Below, in pieces: positions 51,954 through 60,726 of a DNA stretch of 64,000 nucleotides. The notes beneath the pieces were generated by a model. It did not search any database, was not told where the DNA came from, and saw only the letters and a program-made list of their open reading frames with translations. The DNA lies in NCBI GenBank assembly GCA_049516395.1, contig JBEKTD010000004.1, forward strand, positions 124,001 to 188,000, in the 5' to 3' direction. This DNA comes from Fen-1362 sp049516395. Its GTDB lineage: Bacteria > Planctomycetota > Phycisphaerae > Sedimentisphaerales > Anaerobacaceae. Within the stretch, counting starts at the first letter, position 1, and every line of letters starts with the position of its first letter. The position numbers and the translations under genes are program-made.

Positions 51954-53168
51954 ATGCGAATTTTCAGAACCACGTATAGGGCCAGGAACGGCCAGACGAA
52001 ACGGGTCAAAAAGTGGTATATCGAATTACGGGACAACCTGGGAGCGATAAGGCGGTTCCCTGCCCTTATGGACAAGCAACAATCCGCGGCACTTGGCCGG
52101 CAGATAGAGCGGCTTGTGTCGTGTAGGGTAACTGGTGAATCACCGACACCGGAATTAAGCCGCTGGATTGAAGGGATACCCCGTAAACTGTGTAACCGGC
52201 TTATACGAATTGGCCTGCTCGACGCCGCCCGTGCAGGCGGTAAAAAACCATTGTCCGAACATCTTACTGATTTTGAGCAATACTTACTTGCAAAGGGCGA
52301 TACTTCTAAGCACACGAAGCAAACCGTATCACGGGCGAGACGGATTATAACCGACTGTGGATTTACCCACTGGACGGATATTGTAGCAAGCAAGGTCCAA
52401 CAGTTTCTTTCCGGTTTACGGGACAATAGTGAGAATATCAGTGCCCAGACGTTTAATTATTACCTTCAAGCGATTAAGGAATTTTGTCGTTGGATGGTGT
52501 CCGATAGACGGGCTTCTGAATCTCCGGTTCAATACTTACAAGGTCTTAACGTGCAGACCGACAGACGCCACGACAGAAGGGCCTTAACTGTTGACGAAAT
52601 ACGCCGGTTACTGGACATAACAGCAACGGAACCATTCCGTTTCGGTATGTTCGGGTCCGAGCGTAGTATGCTTTATCGGCTGGCAATCGAGACCGGGTTA
52701 AGAGCAAACGAGTTACGCACGCTTACCATAGCGTCACTTAATTTCGTTGACCATACAATTACTATAACCGCTATTTATAGCAAACACAGACGACAGGATA
52801 CCATACCCTTGCGGTCCGATACCGTGGTCGAATTACAGGCGTTTATACACGGTAAGCTGCCAAACGCACGGGTTTTCAGTGTGCCGGACAAACCCGTAAA
52901 AATGTTTAGGGCTGATTTACAGGCCGCGAATATCGCCTACGTCGATGAATCGGGACGATATGCAGATTTCCACGCTCTGAGACATACCACAGGGTCCCTC
53001 TTAGCCGCTGCTGGCGTTCACCCGAAGGTGGCACAGGCTATAATGCGGCACAGTAAGGTTGATTTAACCCTCAACAGATATTCCCACGTTTACGCGGGGC
53101 AGACATCCGAGGCTATTAAGAGTCTGCCGGACCTGTCGCGGAGCGTCAAGGCTGCGGTCACGGCCTGA
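51954..53168 (+). CDS. int: Tyrosine recombinase integrase
   Basis: 404 residues. A SAM-like core-binding domain (~95-190: SKHTKQTVSRARRIITDCGF) precedes the catalytic domain. Active-site residues: Arg in IETGLRANELRTL, HxxR in HALRHTTGSLLAA, His in IMRHSKVD, and nucleophile Tyr in LNRYSHVYAG. It catalyses site-specific integration at tRNA-His and, with a directionality factor not recognised here, excision. The ATG at 51954 has AGGAG upstream. Confidence 0.95.
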   Translation: MRIFRTTYRARNGQTKRVKKWYIELRDNLGAIRRFPALMDKQQSAALGRQIERLVSCRVTGESPTPELSRWIEGIPRKLCNRLIRIGLLDAARAGGKKPLSEHLTDFEQYLLAKGDTSKHTKQTVSRARRIITDCGFTHWTDIVASKVQQFLSGLRDNSENISAQTFNYYLQAIKEFCRWMVSDRRASESPVQYLQGLNVQTDRRHDRRALTVDEIRRLLDITATEPFRFGMFGSERSMLYRLAIETGLRANELRTLTIASLNFVDHTITITAIYSKHRRQDTIPLRSDTVVELQAFIHGKLPNARVFSVPDKPVKMFRADLQAANIAYVDESGRYADFHALRHTTGSLLAAAGVHPKVAQAIMRHSKVDLTLNRYSHVYAGQTSEAIKSLPDLSRSVKAAVTA

Positions 53169-53750
53169 ATTTCAGGTGTATTTTTGTCCGTGCTGAAAAA
53201 ATTGTAAATCTCACCTAAAAATCTTCTTTCAGATAGTTATAACTCCATACGTATGGGGCACTTAAATAAACTAAAATTTTTCAAAAATGTTCCCGTTGAT
53301 TGCTCTGCGAACCCCGTCAGGATGACGTTATCGCCGTATATAGAGAACAGTATGGCTCGGCCAACAAAAATATATTTAGGATTTTTCCCGTAAAACGATG
53401 CGGGGATGACGCTTTCGGAGGTATTATGGGCAGAGGTGCGATTTTTGTGCCTCTCTCCTACCCAGGATTAAAGGGGTAGGGTTTAGTTATTTTACATTTT
53501 GATGAGTATGCTACGCGGCTCACGCGGTCACTGACCCCGATTCAAAGAATCGGCCACTGGACACGGGAACGTGTAGTAAAATGTAACCAAGTTTTTAGCT
53601 CTGACCCGGTTATGAAAAACTGGTTCCGGCATCATTTTTCAGCCAGGACCATAAGGGGTTATTTCGTAAACGCCACAGCAATACGAGGATACATCGTAAT
53701 GCAGCGTGTATGGAAGAACTTTTTATGGTCTTTTTTATTTTTGTTGAAAA
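53169..53750. other. Non-coding gap after int
   Basis: About 580 bp with no credible gene. Very short frames with ribosome sites (for example ATG at 53427, 16 codons) cannot be supported. tttacatttt near 53494 and its near-complement aaaatgtaa near 53578 face each other across about 80 bp. Confidence 0.4.
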
Positions 53751-54047
53751 ATGATAGAACAGTTTAACGGCATCGGGACCCGTGTTGACCTCACGCCTGG
53801 ACTACAGCAAGTCCTCAAAGTGTACGCTGCCACGAACGGGCGATGCACTAACTGCCTTTCGCCTGTCACGCTTGAAAAAGCCCACTTTATAGCAGCAGCT
53901 ACTTGCCAAATTCTCTGTCCGCTCTGCTCGATGCTTATGCGAGTATTCTGTGCATTTCCTGAGACTGGCGTTGATGCAATGGAACATCTCGTCAACAAGG
54001 CGGTTTTTGAAGTGACCGGGCGGGTCCCCCGCCAGAAGAAAGTTTAA
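53751..54047 (+). CDS. Small CxxC...CxxC zinc-ribbon-like protein
   Basis: 98 residues. GRCTNCLSPVTL and ILCPLCSMLMRVFC provide two Cys pairs ~28 residues apart, as in zinc ribbons. No family recognised. It is 90 bases before the primase-helicase. The ribosome site is poor (ttgttgaaaa), so expression is uncertain. Zinc-ribbon proteins are common next to replication genes of mobile elements. Confidence 0.5.
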   Translation: MIEQFNGIGTRVDLTPGLQQVLKVYAATNGRCTNCLSPVTLEKAHFIAAATCQILCPLCSMLMRVFCAFPETGVDAMEHLVNKAVFEVTGRVPRQKKV

Positions 54048-54136
54048 CAGAAAAACAACTGTTCGAGATTTCGGAGATAATGGTTGCAGAGTTATCTTTA
54101 TCAAAACAGTAAATTCTACGTAGGAGACATTCAAAA

Positions 54137-56512
54137 ATGGACGCGAACACAGACAATAACAATAGTGATGGGACCGTAAATCCCACGGGCACAGGAACCA
54201 AAAAAGTTAAACGATTTAGTCAGACCGAATTAGTCGAACTGCACAAGGCATATCTGAAGAATATCCTTCAGTATCCGGCTATTCTTGGTGTGCTTTCCGA
54301 ACAACTCGGATTATCCACCCTATCACTCCGAGAATATCAGGTCGGCTTTATACCAGTAACGCCATACGACACGGGGCCGGCCTGGGCATTCCCCGAACGC
54401 AACGAGCACGGAGATATAATCGGAATTACAGTCCGAATGATGGACGGCAAAAAGTTAGAAATCGCCGGGTCGAAACGCGGCCTAACTTATAGACCACGCT
54501 ATGAAACCAGTGATTATGAAAAGAAAAAATGGCAACGAGTTTCAATAAAGCATCCCTGCGTTTTATGCGGTAAAGCAGACGGCTGTATGTATCCAGAGGG
54601 GGAAGCTGAAAATCCAGCAGCGGTATGCTGCGTGCACATATCAACAGGAAGTGAACGCCCCCTGGGTGTCGGCCACTTGCATATCCTTGATTCCGCCCGG
54701 AATGCACGTCGAGTTAAAGGCGGGATTCTTGGTCATAGTGACAGGCCCATTATAATTACTGAAGGTGCTACCGATGCGATTGCCGCTGCTGATATGGGAT
54801 TTATAAGTATCGGCAGGGCAAACGCGGCAGTTAATAAAGAGAAGGAAGCGGACCTTATTTCACTGGTTAGGGGCAGGTCTGTTGTCATTGTAGGCGACAG
54901 GGACCCAAAGCACGGCATTGGCCAAAAGGCGATGAACGAGTTATTCATTATTTTACGTGAGGAATGTTCGTCCGTTGTTAAGGTACTGCCGCCGGAAGGA
55001 ATTAAAGACCTGCGACAATGGCTCGCCACAGGACTTAAACAAGACGGGTTATTAGAGTATATTAAAGTAAAAGGAGACAGCAAATTAAGTGAGGGTGTCT
55101 TTGAAGATAATCAGGCAACAACTGTAGGTGCTGAGATTCTAAAAAGCAGGTGGACAGATAGTAAGGGCAGATTGACGCTTGCCAAGTATAAAGGAAATTA
55201 CGTCGAATATATCGACGGACGGTATCAGGATATTGTTGATGAAAACGAATCGCTACGGTGTGAGGTCCTACATTTTTTAGCGAATAAAAAATATGTTCAT
55301 CCTGACGATGGTAAGATTAAACCATTAAACCAAACAACTCCGCTTATCCGCAACACTATATCGGCTATTAACAAGTCGATTCTCATAAAAGAGGACGCCC
55401 CGTGCTGGAGAGACGCCAAAGACGGTAATCCAGACCCCAAGAAACTTGTGCTGTTCAAAAACGGGTTTATCGACCTGAATGAGTACCTGAGCGGGGACAT
55501 TATACTGCACGACCCCACTCCTGAGTTCTTTTCGTCTAATGGATTAGACTACAATTTCGACCCCGATGCTGAGTCCGAAATATGGAATCAGTTTTTGAAA
55601 GACGTATTTGAAGGAGACGAGGAATCAATCACCCTGCTGTCACAGTGGTTTGGCCACTGCCTTGTACCGGATATGAGACGTGCTCGGCAGATGTTTTTAT
55701 TCGGAAAACCGAGGACCGGCAAGAGCACAATGCTTAAAGCGATGATGGGTATGCTCGGAAAAAATAACTATGCCGCCGCCAGTTACAAGGACTTAAACGA
55801 GTCGTTCGGGTTGGAAGATTTACCGGGGAAATTGGCAGTAATAACCGGCGATGATAACTCGTTAGGTTCGCGGGAAACAGATAAGGTTCTCGCCTTGATA
55901 AAGAGGGTAACGGGCGGCGACCCGGTAAAAATCAACAAGAAATTCCAGCACAAATACACTACCCAATTATCTTGCCGCTTCACCCTCGCAATGAACGAAC
56001 TGCCGGCTTTTACCGACGAAACAGGGGCGTTAATTGAACGCACTCTTATTCTCTTTTTCAACAAGTCCTTTGCAAAAAGTCCAAACCCTGATTTACCGGG
56101 CATACTACAAGCTGAGGCCGCTTCTGGTAAGTTAATCAACTTCGCCCTTCGGGGATTAAAACTGTTGGAACAGCAGGATAAGTTTATCGAACCGCGGCGT
56201 TCAAGAGAGATATTAAGGGAATTTCGGGGGCACGTTAGCCCGATTATTGAGTTCATCGAGGACTGTATCGACACCAGTGACAATGGGAGTGTGTTACCGA
56301 CGAATTTTCTATACGACGTGTGGTGCTGGTGGTGCAAACCAGAGAACCGATTTCCTGGATATAAAAACACATTTATTAGAAACCTGTTGAGTTACTTGCC
56401 CGATGTTACACAATGCCGGCCACAAAAAGAAGGTGAAAGGGTCAGGTCTTTGGGCGGCATTAACCTCACGGAAAAGACCAGGAATGACTTTACAACAGGG
56501 AGCAGAACATGA
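54137..56512 (+). CDS. TOPRIM primase fused to D5-type SF3 helicase
   Basis: 791 residues. Residues ~130-175 hold a Cys-rich zinc site (CVLCGKADGC...CCVH). A TOPRIM follows (PIIITEGATDAIAAADMG, then VVIVGDRDPKHG). From ~395 a D5_N domain (VLFKNGFIDLNEYLSG) leads to the helicase: Walker A LFGKPRTGKSTML, Walker B LAVITGDDNS, motif C FTLAMNELPAF, Arg in ERTLILFF. All ATPase motifs are intact. It should start and unwind replication of the element. AGGAGA precedes the ATG. Confidence 0.88.
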   Translation: MDANTDNNNSDGTVNPTGTGTKKVKRFSQTELVELHKAYLKNILQYPAILGVLSEQLGLSTLSLREYQVGFIPVTPYDTGPAWAFPERNEHGDIIGITVRMMDGKKLEIAGSKRGLTYRPRYETSDYEKKKWQRVSIKHPCVLCGKADGCMYPEGEAENPAAVCCVHISTGSERPLGVGHLHILDSARNARRVKGGILGHSDRPIIITEGATDAIAAADMGFISIGRANAAVNKEKEADLISLVRGRSVVIVGDRDPKHGIGQKAMNELFIILREECSSVVKVLPPEGIKDLRQWLATGLKQDGLLEYIKVKGDSKLSEGVFEDNQATTVGAEILKSRWTDSKGRLTLAKYKGNYVEYIDGRYQDIVDENESLRCEVLHFLANKKYVHPDDGKIKPLNQTTPLIRNTISAINKSILIKEDAPCWRDAKDGNPDPKKLVLFKNGFIDLNEYLSGDIILHDPTPEFFSSNGLDYNFDPDAESEIWNQFLKDVFEGDEESITLLSQWFGHCLVPDMRRARQMFLFGKPRTGKSTMLKAMMGMLGKNNYAAASYKDLNESFGLEDLPGKLAVITGDDNSLGSRETDKVLALIKRVTGGDPVKINKKFQHKYTTQLSCRFTLAMNELPAFTDETGALIERTLILFFNKSFAKSPNPDLPGILQAEAASGKLINFALRGLKLLEQQDKFIEPRRSREILREFRGHVSPIIEFIEDCIDTSDNGSVLPTNFLYDVWCWWCKPENRFPGYKNTFIRNLLSYLPDVTQCRPQKEGERVRSLGGINLTEKTRNDFTTGSRT

Positions 56513-58032
56513 TGACTACAAAACTAAATCCGGGTAATAATATGGCGATAAAAGAGAACCAGAATATGATTACAAATCATAAAAACTCTGAGGTATTAAA
56601 AGACAATTCTCCGTGGGAGATTATCCCGGCCTGGCTACGGCAGGAAAAGAGCATAAACGACAAGCTGATTTTCAGAGTGTATGCGGGCGTTTTCGTAGAA
56701 TACGACGGCACGTGTTATCGAGAGGTGCCGAGAAAATCAGTGTATAACCAAATTGAATCGTTCTTGTTGAGTAAGTTTTATAAATATGGTTACTACAGAG
56801 AGGACAACGGCGATGATGACCCCAACGACGCTACAAAACCATTTAATCCTACTCCGACTTTAATCAACGAAATAATTGAACACCTGCCGGCGTATTGCGA
56901 AATTAAGAGCGATGCTCTTGATAATCAACCATTTTGGCTCACAGATAGCCCCGACAACCCGATTGCTCGACACCTAATATCCTTCAGAAACGGCCTGCTC
57001 GATTTCGACCAATATCTCAAGGGCAAAATGGTAGTGTATAAACACAGTCCAGATTTATTTGTTGCGTCGTCTTTGCCCTATGACTTTAATCCTGATGCAC
57101 ATTCAGAGACGTGGGACTATATAATAGAATCGGGTCTATTTGGCTACGGCAGGAAAAAGATTCAACTGTTATCGCAGTGGATGGGATACAACCTAATGCC
57201 TGGTTTATCTTATGATATGCTCCTGATTCTTACCGGCAAATCAGGACCAGCAAAGGATTTAATCATCGACACAATGCAGGCAATGCTCGGATACTCTAAC
57301 TGTTTGACTACCTCGTTTCAAGCTATCGCCGGTCATAGAGGATATAGGACACTATTCGGCAAATCGTCTATCGTTGTGAAGGACAGTGACACTCCGACAA
57401 AAAGAGTGCCCGGCATAGCATTAGACAAGATAATGCAAGTGGTGAAAAACAGACCCGTGAACATCGACCCGAACTCGCCGAACCTGGTTAAATTGCCCTG
57501 CAAATTTACCGTAGTCACCGATAACGTCCCGATATTTAGTGCCGGCAAAAGAAATACCTTGGATTATTACACCAGAATCCTCACGCTTAATGAATCCCAC
57601 GATGAAGAAAGACGCCCAAGACTGAGACAGGCACTTATAGAGGACGCGGAATCAGGCAAATTGATAAACGTCGCCCTGAGGGGGCTGGCGTCACTTTTAC
57701 AGGAACCAGGGGGATTTGTCGGCCTATACGATACTGAATTGTCCCCGTCCGTGGTGGGGCCACGGTCAGTACCAATGGCCAGTTTTGTAGCCGATTATAT
57801 TGTGCCAGACCCCAGTTGTCGGGTGTCCACAGACGACCTTTACACTGAATGGATTAAATTTTGCGAGAAAGAAGGGATTAACGCGGGGGCCAAAAATGTA
57901 TTCGTTAAGAATTTTTGGGAGACCCTGCCCGATTTGAAAATGCGTAAACCGTTAATATATGAAAAACGTGTTAAGGTATTTATGGGCATAAGACCGCGTA
58001 ATTATAAGAGGTCCCGATATGTTGCTGCTTAA
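56509..58032 (+). CDS. D5-type SF3 helicase paralogue with broken Walker A
   Basis: 507 residues, no TOPRIM. D5_N part LISFRNGLLDFDQYLKGK, then YDFNPDAHSETW and LLSQWMGYNLMPG. The expected Walker A is TGKSGPAKDLIID: the GK(S/T) is AKD. Walker B IVVKDSD and motif C VVTDNVPIF keep key residues, and YYTRILTL keeps the Arg. ATP use is doubtful; a structural or regulatory subunit is likely. Start overlaps the previous stop (ATGA). Confidence 0.82.
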   Translation: MMTTKLNPGNNMAIKENQNMITNHKNSEVLKDNSPWEIIPAWLRQEKSINDKLIFRVYAGVFVEYDGTCYREVPRKSVYNQIESFLLSKFYKYGYYREDNGDDDPNDATKPFNPTPTLINEIIEHLPAYCEIKSDALDNQPFWLTDSPDNPIARHLISFRNGLLDFDQYLKGKMVVYKHSPDLFVASSLPYDFNPDAHSETWDYIIESGLFGYGRKKIQLLSQWMGYNLMPGLSYDMLLILTGKSGPAKDLIIDTMQAMLGYSNCLTTSFQAIAGHRGYRTLFGKSSIVVKDSDTPTKRVPGIALDKIMQVVKNRPVNIDPNSPNLVKLPCKFTVVTDNVPIFSAGKRNTLDYYTRILTLNESHDEERRPRLRQALIEDAESGKLINVALRGLASLLQEPGGFVGLYDTELSPSVVGPRSVPMASFVADYIVPDPSCRVSTDDLYTEWIKFCEKEGINAGAKNVFVKNFWETLPDLKMRKPLIYEKRVKVFMGIRPRNYKRSRYVAA

Positions 58033-58072
58033 CGACCTTATATGCTCCTACATATACGGTTTACTGTTGTGG

Positions 58073-58108
58073 CCGTCCCCGGTCCGCGTTCACTGGGGGC
58101 GGTTCTTT
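58073..58108 (+). terminator. Terminator-like hairpin after second helicase gene
   Basis: CCGTCCCC pairs with GGGGGCGG (one bulge), followed by ttcttt, separating the replication genes from the phage-like genes. Confidence 0.5.
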
Positions 58109-58176
58109 GAAAATGTTAGGGCGGATACCCTATAAACTATATCGTTATTTCTCAATCAGAAGTGGAGAATAAAATA

Positions 58177-58815
58177 ATGGCGAATGCAACGGCAAATTAT
58201 AGTAACTGGCTTAACACTATGAAAGGTGCCCAATCTACCCTACAGAATGAGGCCGACATCTTTGCTCCGGGCGGGTCATACGGAGCGGGGCAGTACGCTA
58301 CGATACAAAGTCAGGGTCAACAGGCCCAGGCATCTGCTCTGGCTAATCTGGTATCTACTGGTATGTCCAGCGGCACTAATGCTCTTGGTGCCAAGGCAAG
58401 AATTTCATCTGATATGACTAAAGCAAAACTTAGCGTTGATGATGAACGGTCTAAGATGTACGCCAACGTCCTGACCCAACTGGCCGGTCTCAAACAGAAT
58501 ATGGCCGGTGGTATGCAGGGATGGGCACAATTAAATCAGCAAAAGAACCTGGCCACACAGCAAATGGACTTACAGAAGTGGCTGACTACAACGAACAACG
58601 CCCTAAAAATGAATCAACAAACATCGGCTCAAAATGCAGCACAAAATGCCCAGACTCAGGCATTTTTAGGGTTTGGTGTCCCGAATACTGTAGGAGACAA
58701 TATATGGGGACCGACAGTTAAGGGCGACCCGAATTATGGTATCACGAACCCGAATACAGTCGGCGGGGCCGGCAATACCGGCGATGGTCAACAGGTGCAG
58801 GGTGTAACGAGATAA
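58177..58815 (+). CDS. Gln/Ala-rich phage-like structural protein
   Basis: 212 residues from the ATG at 58177 with GGAG nine bases upstream. Helical, with long Gln/Ala/Asn stretches (QSQGQQAQASALANLVSTG and LATQQMDLQKWLTTT) and a Gly-rich tail. The pattern resembles internal-virion or DNA-ejection proteins in small phages, but no firm homology can be claimed. Confidence 0.6.
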   Translation: MANATANYSNWLNTMKGAQSTLQNEADIFAPGGSYGAGQYATIQSQGQQAQASALANLVSTGMSSGTNALGAKARISSDMTKAKLSVDDERSKMYANVLTQLAGLKQNMAGGMQGWAQLNQQKNLATQQMDLQKWLTTTNNALKMNQQTSAQNAAQNAQTQAFLGFGVPNTVGDNIWGPTVKGDPNYGITNPNTVGGAGNTGDGQQVQGVTR

Positions 58816-58821
58816 TAATAT

Positions 58822-59067
58822 GTGAGTCGTGGTCGAAGAAATATGCCAATAAGAGGTCCAAAATATGTTGTAACACCCGGCGACTGGCAACAGGTTCAGA
58901 TAGATTTAAATGACCTGTGGGATAGTCTGACTGCGGCCATAAATGTTTCTACGGGTGGTATTGTAACGAACCACAATGATTTATCGGGTCTACAGGGCGG
59001 GACTACAGGACAGTATAAGAGCGACCCTAACAATGAACCTACGGGGATGGTTCCGTTTGTTGAATAG
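58822..59067 (+). CDS. Small tail-fibre-like protein with LQGG motif
   Basis: 81 residues from GTG at 58822; ATG at 58843 is an alternative. Residues ~53-66 (NHNDLSGLQGGTTGQY) match the HNxLxxLQGGxxxxxYH motif common in phage tail proteins. It follows the preceding gene by six bases. Confidence 0.65.
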   Translation: MSRGRRNMPIRGPKYVVTPGDWQQVQIDLNDLWDSLTAAINVSTGGIVTNHNDLSGLQGGTTGQYKSDPNNEPTGMVPFVE

Positions 59068-59106
59068 CGGCTATAAAAGGTCAAAAACTCTTAAAGGAGA
59101 TATATA

Positions 59107-59694
59107 ATGAGCGTGGCCGCGATTATAGATGTTGAAAGAGTCGGCACTTTTCCAGGGACATATTCTGGAACTATGAATTTAACACTGGAGGGAATGACCT
59201 GGGTAGGGACAGATGGTGCGTATAGTATAGACTACAATCCTAATTTCGGTGGCAATAGTGATGTTATAGTATACGGACCTGATTTTGATTTGTTTAACGC
59301 CGAAGTGGCGGGCGTTGACCAGACCTATTTTGACAGTCCTTTTCCGGGGGAACCTGATTTTACAGAGAGCGGGACCGTGACTATTACCGGCTATCCACCG
59401 GAATCCACGATAGCTGTTCCTGATGTTGTAGGAATGGCTCAAACTGACGCTGTTACTGCAATAGAGAACGCCTCCTTAAATGCGGGAACCGTAACTACGC
59501 AGTACAGTAGCGTGGACGCGGGAAAGGTCATTAGTCAGGACCCTATCGCTGGCACCGAAGTAGCCGCGGATACGGATGTAAATTTAACAGTGTCGTTAGG
59601 TATGCCCCCGAAGGCGACTAATCCGACACCTGCTAACGGGATAACAGGAGTTTTATATGGAACAAATCAACTCGTTTGGAGTGTACCGATATGA
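59107..59694 (+). CDS. PASTA-containing protein ending in a half FN3-like domain
   Basis: 195 residues. First ~95 residues are beta-rich and unrecognised. PASTA-like segment at ~100-165 (VPDVVGMAQTDAVTAIENAS and ISQDPIAGTEV). The last 30 residues (NPTPANGITGVLYGTNQLVW) are the beginning of a fibronectin-like domain that stops at TGA. Its other half is in the next ORF one frame back. AAAGGAG precedes the start. Confidence 0.7.
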   Translation: MSVAAIIDVERVGTFPGTYSGTMNLTLEGMTWVGTDGAYSIDYNPNFGGNSDVIVYGPDFDLFNAEVAGVDQTYFDSPFPGEPDFTESGTVTITGYPPESTIAVPDVVGMAQTDAVTAIENASLNAGTVTTQYSSVDAGKVISQDPIAGTEVAADTDVNLTVSLGMPPKATNPTPANGITGVLYGTNQLVWSVPI

Positions 59695-60083
59695 GTATTG
59701 TAAGTAACGTATATATAAACGGTGTGTATCAGGGACAGACTCCTGACACATTTTGGCCCCTAAATACCATAATAATATCTGAAGACGACAGCCGCAACGG
59801 TGTCGCTTGGGGCGGCATCTATAGCTGGCGTATAGACACTCACGATACTGCGTCGGGACTAACCACTACCGGAGATACCTGGGGGTTTACGGTACAACCT
59901 GTACCCGTTCCTTTTGCCCCCAGTCCCATCGTTCCTCCTCGACCCAGTCCTTATGACCCCAACGCAATTTGGGACCCGGCATCAGGGAAATGGACAACAG
60001 GACAGGCAGCAGGCGGTGGTGCGTATAAAGACGTAATTATTTTGATTGGCGGCGGTGGTGAAATTTTTTACGGGGACGTATAA
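59691..60083 (+). CDS. Second half of FN3-like domain protein, Pro-rich tail
   Basis: 130 residues from the ATG at 59691, overlapping the previous stop (ATGA). It begins SIVSNVYINGVYQGQTP and has IYSWRIDTHDTASG and GDTWGFTV, completing the FN3-like domain begun in the previous ORF. Then VPVPFAPSPIVPPRPSPYD and a Gly-rich end. Either coupled translation, or a one-base frameshift of a single original gene. Confidence 0.6.
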   Translation: MSIVSNVYINGVYQGQTPDTFWPLNTIIISEDDSRNGVAWGGIYSWRIDTHDTASGLTTTGDTWGFTVQPVPVPFAPSPIVPPRPSPYDPNAIWDPASGKWTTGQAAGGGAYKDVIILIGGGGEIFYGDV

Positions 60084-60726
60084 AATAATTCAGGCGGCTG
60101 CTACTGTCAGGCATCCAGACAATACTCGGCCAGGTGATACGAGTAACAGGCCACCCCCCAACTCGGTAAAACTGTTACGGTAACAGCGGCCTGCTACCCT
60201 CCAAAATTTTTTATATAATTTTTTTAACCGGGGGGACCCAAACACATAACATCTAAGGGGTGGGGGTCTAAATTTTTTATATAATTTTTCTAATCGGGGG
60301 ACCCTATCAGTCGGTGAAATGCGAGACCCTATCGCCAGCAACTTTGGACCCGGCACAAATTTATTTTTCGGCGTGGCCCGGCGTCCAAGAGTGGCCGGTA
60401 GGGTCTCGGTTATTGGACTTTGGAAGGTACCTACCCCCGCCCCCTGACAGGACATATTATCAGACCATACCGAGCAAGGGGGGTTATCCGGCCTCTAAAC
60501 TTTACAGGCGGTTTTTTAAGAACCGCATTTTTAGAGGTTCCAAAGAGCATTTTGATTTTTCACCGATTTGCCCGCGTCAACACCAGCCGCAAACGCCAAT
60601 TTCCCGATAATCTGTCCCTTGTTTTCAGCCGATATAATCTCCTGGCGAGATAGAATCCCTCAACACCTGACAAACACTACTTCGTCGAGAACAATCAAGA
60701 TAACTTTACTAAAAAGGTAAACGGAT
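60084..60726. other. Non-coding gap with two long direct repeats
   Basis: Holds two ~35-bp direct repeats (60204-60239 and 60270-60304) of the form aaattttttatataattttt then cggggg-accc. No convincing gene is seen; the reverse-strand ORF across it is an artefact of the repeats. Confidence 0.5.
60204..60304. repeat. Pair of ~35-bp direct repeats
   Basis: Copies at 60204-60239 and 60270-60304, T/A-rich left part and gggggaccc right part, 66 bp apart. They lie just upstream of the third SF3 gene, and could be a protein-binding or replication site. Confidence 0.75.

Noticed and set aside
53427..53480. 16-codon ORF with a ribosome site
   Set aside because: Too short to support without homologues.
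59640..59700. Programmed -1 slippery heptamer at the FN3 split
   Set aside because: No X-XXY-YYZ heptamer in the reading phase near the junction.
60090..60455. 121-codon reverse ORF
   Set aside because: Its repeated KLYKKF pieces come from the direct repeats; no start signal.
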